Shown here: one piece after another, positions 9,516 to 16,988 of the stretch | Numbering within the stretch: position 1 is the stretch's first letter | Layout: each line of letters begins with the position of its first letter | Source of the DNA: Corallochytrium limacisporum | Lineage: Eukaryota; Opisthokonta | Reading direction: 5' to 3' | DNA length: 36,972 bases | Assembly (NCBI GenBank): GCA_002811645.1 | Contig: PDIP01000040.1 | Coordinates: 1 to 36,972 of the forward strand | Position numbers and translations under genes: made by a program | The notes under the pieces: generated by a model | Database searches by the model: none | What the model was told of the DNA's origin: nothing | The model's input: only the letters and a program-made list of their open reading frames with translations

Positions 9516-10228
9516 TGTATAGCAGATAGAACGCCACTGTTGTAACATTGTAGTATGTTCGGTATGGCAGTGAGAACACTGCCTGATACAGCGGAGATGA
9601 CATTGCGGACCCATGTAAGCTACAGGATATCCTGGTAAATTTACCAGCTTCCAATGAGCGCGTAGGTAACTCAAAACTTCGATTCGCGCCTGGAGGGCAC
9701 CAAAAGTGTGATCCGATGGGCAGAACATTTTAGTTTGTCTGTCCCTATGCCATTCGTTGAACACTCTATAAGCCCTCGTACCAGCTCCGCCAAGCACCTG
9801 CCCTTTCAGCTCCTTCCCGTCCCGTGCACGCAGTCTCAACAAGAGCGCTAGACTAACGGTGAAAAAGATTATAAAACGGTCTATCGTCTGGTTTGCATTC
9901 CCCAAGCGAAGCGCCTATCCCACGGCATCAAGTTAGTTGTCGACACCGAATCCTTTTATTCACCATCCTTTTAGACGCCGCGCTCCTTGAAGGGCACTGC
10001 GATTTTTCCGCCACGCGCCAGTTTGTCCCCCCGCCGCTCTCCTCCGCGCCCTTTTGACCTCCCTGCTCTTTTTATTGGAAATCGTGTGCGCAGCACCGGT
10101 GGAGTTCTCGGGACCTTGAATTGTGCGCTCTCTGATGTGGCAGAAACGCAACATATGCGTCCCGCCCTGGCCTCCAGAATTCTCCCACCGCAGTCCCGAG
10201 CAAGCCTATTTTTCGATCCAGATATTTT

Positions 10229-10269
10229 TGTGTGTGCGTGTGCGTGTCTCTGCGTGGGTGTGTGTGCGT
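10229..10269. repeat. TG-rich microsatellite-like tract
   Basis: An imperfect TG/CG repeat (TGTGTGTGCGTG and variants) over about 41 bases in non-coding DNA. Confidence 0.6.
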
Positions 10270-11100
10270 TACCTTCCTTATCCCATCTTCTCGCCAAGTG
10301 GCACAAAGTTATCTATAGGCTTAGGGCATGCTCGCGCTTGTGTCGCCGCTAGACAGTCATGCCACTCCCACTATCTGCAGGATGTCCATTGCTATAACAG
10401 TCTTCGCCCAAGAATACATAGGTCATATCCCCAAAACAACAAGCATCGGACATCATCATGGGTTCGTTGACAACGGTAGTCTTGTAGTCTTTTCGTCGCA
10501 AAGGCCACCATTAAGAGCATCTGTCTGTCTTCTCCTTGAGTGTCCGATCTCCCACCTGACTGTCTTACTGACTTTCTGTGACCAACGTTTCTTCCAACTG
10601 AAAATCTGCGTAGGCGGGCGTACCTTAATGCGGAACAATTGTACAGGACAATCATATTGTCTTGGTGAAAGGACGTATTAGACCCTGTTGTTGATTTCTT
10701 ATTTCTAATCCCACCAACACATCCCATACTAACGAACTACTTTATCGTATCTTCGTTCTCCCCGGAACGGCGGGGCATTACTCTGCGCCTGCTCCCGAGC
10801 GCGCTCCCCCGATCCCCGCGCCCCACCAATCCCCCTTCCCCGCCTCTGAAACCCTTTCAGCCATTCGCACCAACGACCCACCCAGGCTTCAAGGCTTTTC
10901 CCCCCTTGGACCAACGTGGGACTCCCTCTAGAAATCTTTGGGCCGAGTTTTCCCGAACCACTGTTTCAGGGGGTTACTCTGGGCAAAAGGGGTGAAAGGG
11001 AGGGCAATTTTTCTTTCTTTTTTTCTTGGAAAATTTTCTCCCCGGTTCTGCCTTTGACTCCCTTTGTTTGTTGGGCACTATTTCTTCTGTGCGCGAACAG

Positions 11101-11130
11101 GGCCCCCCCCGCCCCGGCCCGGGGGCCCCG
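11101..11130. other. GC-only palindromic tract
   Basis: Thirty bases made only of G and C, with C-runs of eight and four, then GGCCC followed by GGGGGCCCC. It can fold into a strong hairpin, and the minus strand offers several G-runs that could form a quadruplex. Confidence 0.6.
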
Positions 11131-11354
11131 TTTTGTTGTGCCAAGTCGTCCTTTCAATCTTGATCCTGATTAGAGTGGAACCTGCGACGCTCCGAGCACC
11201 GATTGTGGCTTCACGCACGGCGATACTGGTTGGCAGTCACACACAGCAGTACGTACCCTGCTTGGCTCCTCTACAGCAACTAAACATTCTATTGGGCGTT
11301 TTGCGATGGCGGTCTATTGATCGTTGGTGCGGGAGAACCGAGGAAAGGAGAGAG

Positions 11355-11738
11355 CTACCAAATGTATGGCCCATATTTAATACCCCGCTGCAGGACACTG
11401 CGCAGTTTTCTAATCTCAACTACCAATTTGGTAGGATCAGCGGTGTTCAGGGCCCGGTCACCGGAGACGGCCTGGGTACCCTGGAACGGGTCCCTCCAAC
11501 CTCCGGTGCAGTCGCCATATAAAGTACACGGCTGCCCGTTTGCAAGGGCACTTTCGCTAGGGGTCCAGAAATTGGTTACACAGGTTGACGTAGCACATTC
11601 TTCATTGCTAGAGCAAGGTGTGTTGATACCGCGAAGGCAGCACGATGAGGGTGAACATGTCAAAGTATGTAGGGAACATGGTCCATGTCCACAGCACTTG
11701 AATGGCCGCAGTGCAACCTTCATTTGTGTAGCACACAC
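11355..11738 (-). pseudogene. Cys-rich gene fragment
   Basis: An open frame of 127 codons bounded upstream only by GTG; the first ATG is five codons in. The first ~75 residues hold about 16 cysteines (CC pairs, a PC-S-x-N-x-E-C spacing and a GQPC...GDC segment) in the style of the Cys-rich paralogues at 11886-12701 and 14655-15551, but without a signal peptide. The last ~50 residues have none and look like run-through. I find no shared promoter element upstream. It could be a broken relative of the neighbouring Cys-rich genes or the last exon of a gene with an unseen first exon (an AG stands just before the GTG). Confidence 0.35.
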
Positions 11739-11788
11739 CTGATTCGAAATTAAACCCCTTCTTCACGAATGAAATTGGTTTCATGCTC

Positions 11789-11812
11789 TAGTGTTTGTCT
11801 CTACAAACACTG
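11789..11812. other. Perfect hairpin downstream of the Cys-rich gene
   Basis: GTGTTTGT and ACAAACAC flank a four-base loop (CTCT), extended outward by an A-T pair and a T-G wobble. It sits 74-97 bases beyond the stop of the minus-strand gene at 11886-12701, inside its probable 3' end, so it could act in 3'-end formation or mRNA stability. Confidence 0.5.
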
Positions 11813-11885
11813 ATACATGTCCCTTTCATATCAGCATTGAGAATTGAAATACGCCGATGGCTGCTGCTGTGCTTTTGCGATGACT

Positions 11886-12701
11886 TTATATCTCTAGAAG
11901 TTCTTCATATGGGCGCTCCAGACAGCGCCAGGCACCTTGAGTACGCTGACAAACAAGATCATCTTCACACTCCCAAGTTTGGTAGAATGTCTCACCATAG
12001 TCAAATTCGCCGGTGGGAACCCGGCAAATACCACCCTCTGGAACATAGGCAATGCAAGAGGATTCCGTGCCATTGACCTCGGCAACTCCGCAATAGAATG
12101 AATCATTGCAGCACGGAGATATATCAGAGCTCCAGCAGCCTGTCTGCCAGTCTGGAATGCACTGTTCTTCGCTAACACATGTTCCCGTACCCAAACCGTT
12201 CTCGTCGTCCTTGCAGATCAAACCCTCCTTACACTTGAAAAAGGGTCCTCGGGAGAAGCAGGAGTCTCCTTCGTCTAGATAGTCATAGCACTCCATTAGG
12301 GAAGAATGGCAGTACTGAGTGTCATCGCAGTACTGGTTGGTTGCGACAAAGTTGGTCTCCCCTGGATAGATGCGGGAGTCATAGCCACAGAATATCTTTC
12401 CCTCTGGAGTGTCTTGGCATGTTGCTTCGGTTCCGTCCTCGTTATTGATGCACTGTAGGTAACTTTCACAGATCCATTGCTGGATCTCGCCGTTTGTGGA
12501 GCAAATGTCGCCTTCTGGAACGTGTGGAATGCACTGAGTACCCTCGTCGTCTAGGTTGGCCTTAGAACAGTATCCGGAGCAACAGTCGTCCTGATCCCCA
12601 TCGCAGGCATTCCATAAGTCAACGCAGTATTCGCCAGCCGCAGCTGCATCGCGGACGCCCGACACAATGGCCAGAGGAGCGATGATGTAGACACTCTTCA
12701 T
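11886..12701 (-). CDS. Secreted Cys-rich protein with knottin-like modules, paralogue A
   Basis: 271 residues from an ATG, with a signal peptide at about 1-22. The mature protein is acidic and has about 30 cysteines. Residues 26-57 show C-x6-C-x6-CC-x3-C-x11-C, a spacing typical of inhibitor cystine-knot (knottin) folds; residues 181-216 show a second, looser set (C-x7-C-x7-CC-x5-C-x11-C). The central part has DDTQYC...C...C pairs and a KCKEGLIC motif reminiscent of Dickkopf-type Cys-rich domains. It has no hydrophobic tail, so it is probably released. Paralogue B (14655-15551) shares the first ~170 residues and the upstream DNA, so the two lie in a tandem duplication. The promoter element is 94 bases upstream. 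No catalytic motif is visible; ligand, inhibitor or structural roles are all possible. Confidence 0.75.
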   Translation of the reverse strand: MKSVYIIAPLAIVSGVRDAAAAGEYCVDLWNACDGDQDDCCSGYCSKANLDDEGTQCIPHVPEGDICSTNGEIQQWICESYLQCINNEDGTEATCQDTPEGKIFCGYDSRIYPGETNFVATNQYCDDTQYCHSSLMECYDYLDEGDSCFSRGPFFKCKEGLICKDDENGLGTGTCVSEEQCIPDWQTGCWSSDISPCCNDSFYCGVAEVNGTESSCIAYVPEGGICRVPTGEFDYGETFYQTWECEDDLVCQRTQGAWRCLERPYEELLEI

Positions 12702-12794
12702 GTTGCTTTCTGATACTTCAGTTCAGGTAGATTTTTTAGACGGTTGCTGTTTACCTGTGGGTGTTTTGCATCAGGCGGGCTAGATCGGGATCGT

Positions 12795-12803
12795 TTAAGT
12801 ACC
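12795..12803 (-). promoter_or_regulatory. Shared subtelomeric promoter element (copy 5)
   Basis: TTAAGTACC on the + strand, 94 bases upstream of the ATG at 12701; followed by a CGCGTGGGTAAGCG stretch that resembles the flank of copy 6. Confidence 0.55.
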
Positions 12804-13442
12804 CGCGTGGGTAAGCGTTCGGACCGCATTGTCACCGCGGGCACAAATTCATGTCATGAAAAAATCTCATTCAAGAAAAGTGCTGACTAGAGACTGTTCC
12901 TCTCCAGAATCAAACCTTCCTTATATGACTAATAATTAGCATGAACGCATAGTGACGACCTTACTCTGCCGCACCCCAAAAGAGGTTTGCGTACAGACGA
13001 AGGCCAAGTGTGAATCCTTTCATCATCATCTTTCTTTACAATCAGAGCATAGAGATGTCTCTGTCCATATCCCTTGGAACGTGTCGTAGTGAGTCATCTA
13101 ACGCCGATGGCCCCATTTGGAAGACGAGCAAACAAGGCTCTGGGCTTGTGATAATTATGATGAGATGATGGTGAGCACAAGTGAGCATTAGGTCTGGTGA
13201 TACCGCTCGAATCTCCGTTCAATTCCTCACTTAAAATGGATCTAGCAGGATACTAAAGCAGATATGCATAATGCACACAGATGTACCGGCGTACGAGACC
13301 GGTTTATCCTTGTACATGGTCTCTTGGGAGTTCGCACTCGTTGGCAAGGACCTCAATCCCAGAGTTTTGGAGGCAGTCTTGCTGTTCTAGCACTGCAGAG
13401 GGTGAAGGTGCGCACCGTAGATTAAGGAGCACACAAGAAAGC

Positions 13443-13790
13443 ATGCAACTTTACAGAACGGGAAGCAAGGCTGCAGTTCCTGGTCTGGATGACGAAGGTT
13501 TTGGTTCCCGCGTTTCCTTCTGTGTTGGGTCCGTAGGAACTTGACCGCACTCGGGCTACCTTCCCGACAGGGTCAGTTGCTTGCCCTCTGCGATACGTGG
13601 TTACGTAGTGAGGAAACCGGGGTGGCGTCCGGACGGTGGCAGGGGACCCTCTGAGAGAAGCGGAGCACGGGGAAATGGGCCGGGAGATTGGCTCCCCACC
13701 ATCCGGCCCCGCCCCAGGCCGGGGGAAACAAAAGTGATTGGCGCTCCCGTCCCCGGCGACATTGTCCGGTATGCTTCGATGACGAGGTAA
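13443..13790 (+). pseudogene. Broken copy of the conserved ORF in the duplicated unit
   Basis: It starts MQLYR-x-G, runs in the same frame as the ORF at 16208-16558 and ends at the equivalent place (ASMTR then stop). Both copies have exactly 109 codons from the first Met to the residue before ASMTR. This copy has an in-frame TGA at codon 34 (13542-13544). Whether the ORF was ever translated is unknown, because the reverse strand is also open here in both copies. Confidence 0.35.
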
Positions 13791-14654
13791 TGATGCGCAC
13801 ATGATGCGCACATGACCGGCAGATGGCGCACAGGTGTTACGGACGTGGTATGGGGCTGGAAGGGCTAAAAGTCATACATTTTTGACACGGGGAGAAAATG
13901 GTGAAGTGATTGATGGATTCTTTGCTTTTCGAGAAAATCACTATTTTCTGCTGTAGTCGCCCGATCTTTGTTCCGTACACATCTCCGAAGGAGGTGTACT
14001 GGGGAGAAGTCGATCTTGCTTACGACCTCAGTCATGCAGGGCTGGGCTTACCTTTGGAAGAAACTCCTGATTCGAAAAGCTCAACAAGCTGCCATAGTAT
14101 TACGGCTCCTAGTGATCTTTTCGACCATCCACAAGAACGTTAGATTTGCAAACATGACTTGTCTAGTAAACGATTCTCTCAGGATGAAAGCTGCTACCTC
14201 ACGGTCTCGGGAGTTACAAAGTTGTTTGAAATGAAAGCACACGAATCGTGCCAAGAAGAATCTTTTAATGACCCAAATCTAACAATTAGAGTGTTTGCCA
14301 TTCGTCGACCTTGACTGCAAAGGTTATATGAGAGGCGTGTCTCCTTATCATTTGTGCAACAAGATAGTTGGTGTTGCACCGGCTCCTCATTGCAGCGTGG
14401 ATCATCTGGCTTTCGAGGGGATTGTCTTATAATTTTATGGATTACTTGTTGATCTGTTGTCGATTGGTTCGCACGGAGCTGGGACAGTTTATGTGCGCAG
14501 ACCCCGATCATATGGAAGTGGGAAATTGGCAAATCAGTGCCAAACTCAACTGAACTACTATTGATCCACATGTTCTCTGCACCCACTCAGCGCACGTGGA
14601 GAGTCACTGGCATTACCACGTATTTTGTGTCGACGGGTATAGACACCTGTCCGT

Positions 14655-15551
14655 TTACATCAGATTGATGGCGAGCAGACCCGATGCGAGGGCGATCATG
14701 GACGGTTCAGCGAAACTGGCAGTGCTTGTTCCCTCAGCATCGTCAACTTCAGCATCACCTGGCCCATTGCTGCCATTGTCGCCGCCTTCAGTTCCGGTCT
14801 CCTGTTCATTATCACCAGTTCCGCCGTCTTCTTGTCCATTTCCGCCGTCATCTTGTCCATTTCCGCCATTTCCGCCGTCCTCTCTGCCCGGCTCTTGAAC
14901 GTTGTCATCAGTGTTGTTGTCCACTGGTCTCGGCTCTTGATCGTTGTCATCAGTGTTGTTGTCCACTGGTCTTGGCTCTTGATCGTTGTCATTATTGTTG
15001 TTGTTCTCCTCCGGTTCCGTCACTGCACCGTTGTTGTTCGCCCCTTGTTCGACGACGCAGCGACTAAAGATGCTAGGGGATTCTTCTTTCACGCAGATCA
15101 AACCCTCCTTACATTCAAAGAAGGGCCCCTTGCCCTTGCAGGTTGCTCCCTCGTCCAGGTAGTCCCAGCACTTGGATAGTACTGGATAGCAGTATTGGGT
15201 GTCATCGCAGAACCCGTTGTTATCAATGGAGTTGTCGGCGGTGTTGTCAGAGCCACAGTAAACCGTTCCGGCCGGAGTGGCCTGGCACGTGGCTTCGGTT
15301 GCGTCCTCGCTTATGATGCATCGCAGGTTTTCCTCACACACCCAGTATTGGTTAAAGCCGTCTACGGAGCAAATGTCGCTTTCAGGAACATGTGGAATGC
15401 ACTGAGTACTCTCGTCGTCCGGGTTCGCCTTCGAGCAGTATCCAGAACAGCACTCGTCCTGAGCTCCGTCGCAGGGGCTCCACAATTCAACGCAGTTAGC
15501 ACAGGCTCTCGAAACAATGGCAAGAGTGGCGAGGGTGTAGACATTCTTCAT
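14655..15551 (-). CDS. Cys-rich knottin-like protein with acidic stalk and probable GPI anchor, paralogue B
   Basis: I take the ATG at 15551 (298 residues) because it aligns with paralogue A; an in-frame ATG at 15575 would add eight residues before the same signal peptide. Residues 20-51 repeat the C-x6-C-x6-CC-x3-C-x11-C pattern of paralogue A, and the Cys-rich part continues to about residue 175, ending with the KCKEGLIC-type motif. It then differs completely: about 100 residues of Asn/Asp/Gly/Glu/Pro-rich low complexity with a 14-residue repeat (QEPRPVDNNTDDN type), and a C-terminal hydrophobic stretch ending at the last residue, as in GPI-anchored proteins. So A is probably released and B tethered on a stalk. 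The promoter element is 96 bases upstream. Confidence 0.75.
   Translation of the reverse strand: MKNVYTLATLAIVSRACANCVELWSPCDGAQDECCSGYCSKANPDDESTQCIPHVPESDICSVDGFNQYWVCEENLRCIISEDATEATCQATPAGTVYCGSDNTADNSIDNNGFCDDTQYCYPVLSKCWDYLDEGATCKGKGPFFECKEGLICVKEESPSIFSRCVVEQGANNNGAVTEPEENNNNNDNDQEPRPVDNNTDDNDQEPRPVDNNTDDNVQEPGREDGGNGGNGQDDGGNGQEDGGTGDNEQETGTEGGDNGSNGPGDAEVDDAEGTSTASFAEPSMIALASGLLAINLM
14891..15010. repeat. 42-bp tandem repeat in the stalk of paralogue B
   Basis: Units start at 14891, 14933 and 14975 (GCTCTTGA...), the first two nearly identical and the third diverging after about 25 bases. The period of 42 keeps frame and encodes the 14-residue acidic repeat. Confidence 0.8.
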
Positions 15552-15646
15552 GTTTGAGCTTCTTGTGTTTGACATCCTTTAGATTCTTCAGACAGTTTTG
15601 GGTACCTCAGGGATCTTTTCGAACTAGGTGAGCCGGATCGAGACCC

Positions 15647-15655
15647 TTAAATACC
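15647..15655 (-). promoter_or_regulatory. Shared subtelomeric promoter element (copy 6)
   Basis: TTAAATACC on the + strand, 96 bases upstream of the ATG at 15551, in a flank homologous to copy 5 (94 bases). Confidence 0.55.
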
Positions 15656-16207
15656 TGCGTGCGCAGGGAGCTGGAAGCCATTGCCCTCGCGGGTGCAGAC
15701 GTGTATCATCAAAGAGATCTCGTTCGAGTGAAAATAACCCACTGAAGATGTATCACTCCAAAGTCAATCCTCAATATTTGCTCACCCACAATGTGCAAGC
15801 ACGAACCCCATCATGATCACATTGTTCAATCAGAGAACCAAGGGGTGGTAGCCCATTTCCATTGCAATCTGTCGTATGCGGGACGCGTGATCTAGCGTTC
15901 AGGGCACCATTTCAACACCGGCGAACAATGTTCAATCCTAATAAAGATTTTGATGATGAGAGTGATGGCAAGGATGGCATGGCGGGTGAGACTGTAATCA
16001 ATTCTTCAAATGGATCCAACAGCATCATGCTGACGCAAAAATGCATGACACAACAGCTGTGCCGGCGTACGAGACTGTTTTGTCATTGTACATGCTCCCT
16101 TCGACCTCGTACTCGCGGCCCTCCAACGCGGAGTTTCGAGACAAAAGCTTCGCGATGGCAGCATTGCAGCTGGTGCACATAGTGTACCAAGACATACTCA
16201 CCGAAAC

Positions 16208-16558
16208 ATGCAACTCTACAGACAGGGAAATAACGCCATAGTTACTGGTCCGGATGATGAGGCTTTTGATTCACAGTTTGCCGGCCTTACTGTGTTGGCC
16301 CTGTTGGCATTTGACCGCCCTCAAGCCGCCTTTCCCGACCGGGACAGTCGCTTGCCCTCTGCGGCAGGTGGCTACGTAGTCAGCGAACCGGGGGTCCTGG
16401 ACGGGGGGGGAGAAACCTTCGAGAGAAGGGGGTGCTGGGCCAATCGACCGCAGGCGACTTATGGCGGATTTTCGGAGAGGGGAGGGGGAGGAAACAGAGA
16501 CTTGCCCATGACCCTCCCCGGCGAGAATGTCCAGAATGCTTCGATGACGAGGGAATGA
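16208..16558 (+). CDS. Small conserved ORF of unknown function (tentative)
   Basis: 116 codons from an ATG. I do not recognise it. The first ~25 residues (MQLYRQG start, then a GPDDEAFDS segment) are well matched in the other copy of the duplicated unit at 13443-13790, and both frames stop at the same point, but that copy has an internal stop. The rest is Gly/Pro/Arg-rich and could be non-coding. The opposite strand is open over the same stretch in both copies (13422-13802 and 16271-16726), so an antisense product is an equal alternative. Confidence 0.25.
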   Translation: MQLYRQGNNAIVTGPDDEAFDSQFAGLTVLALLAFDRPQAAFPDRDSRLPSAAGGYVVSEPGVLDGGGETFERRGCWANRPQATYGGFSERGGGGNRDLPMTLPGENVQNASMTRE

Positions 16559-16959
16559 TGCGCAGATGATGCGCACATGACCGGCAGATGGCGCATAGGT
16601 GATGCGGCCGTGGTATGGGCAGAAAGCGCTGAAAGTCATACATTTTTGATACGGGGAGAAGATGGTGAAATGATCTATACATTCGTCGCTTTTCAAGACA
16701 ATCGCACTACTGTGCTGTTGTCGCACGGCTGTAGGAGAAAATTGCCTCTCCCTTGAAAGAACATCAGATTCGACTGGTCCAGATCGCAGCGCCCCGCTTG
16801 TGTATGCAAAAGTTCCCTCAGAATAAGTTGATCATAAGGTACCTCACAGACTCAGAACTTAAAAGGTTGTTTTACATTTGAGCACAAAAATCATGTTCAG
16901 AATCATCTTTTTCATGACAGTAATCTGATGACTACAGAGTTGGATTTTCATTGACATTG

Positions 16960-16969
16960 TATATATAAG
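16960..16969 (+). promoter_or_regulatory. TATA box of the repeat-bearing membrane protein gene
   Basis: TATATATAAG begins 29 bases before the ATG at 16989. With normal TATA spacing transcription would start at or just before the ATG, giving almost no leader. Confidence 0.55.
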
Positions 16970-16988
16970 GGACGTTACATCCGAACAG

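Larger units (their letters stand above)
9401..11354. other. Intergenic, GC-rich and low-complexity stretches, no gene recognised
   Basis: It contains C-rich tracts near 10020-10060 and 10780-10910, a TG-rich tract at 10229-10269, a purine/T-rich segment at 10980-11040 and a GC palindrome at 11101-11130. ORFs here (for example 10328-10681 on +, 10392-10727 on -) have no recognisable domain and skewed composition. The minus ORF ending at 9507 has no ATG near its hydrophobic start. I see no supported gene. Confidence 0.4.
12702..14654. repeat. Duplicated upstream region, copy 1
   Basis: From 12702 to about 14300 this non-genic stretch aligns with about 15552-16940, with an offset falling from 2850 to about 2645 through indels. 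Anchors include CCGGCGTACGAGAC (13287/16063), ATGCTTCGATGACGAG (13771/16537) and GTCATACATTTTTGA (13871/16635). The block 13770-13905 is the best preserved. From 14310 to 14654 I see no gene. Confidence 0.7.
15552..16988. repeat. Duplicated upstream region, copy 2, and divergent promoter region
   Basis: It aligns with 12702-14300 as described for copy 1, so the unit [Cys-rich gene plus ~1.5 kb upstream] was duplicated in tandem. Alignment fades near 16940, just before the TATA box of the + strand gene at 16989. The region therefore lies between two divergent genes. Confidence 0.7.

Noticed and set aside
9507-9905. Minus ORF with a hydrophobic, signal-like N-terminus
   Set aside because: It begins with TTG, lacks a suitable ATG, overlaps the upstream region of paralogue 3, and the rest resembles nothing.
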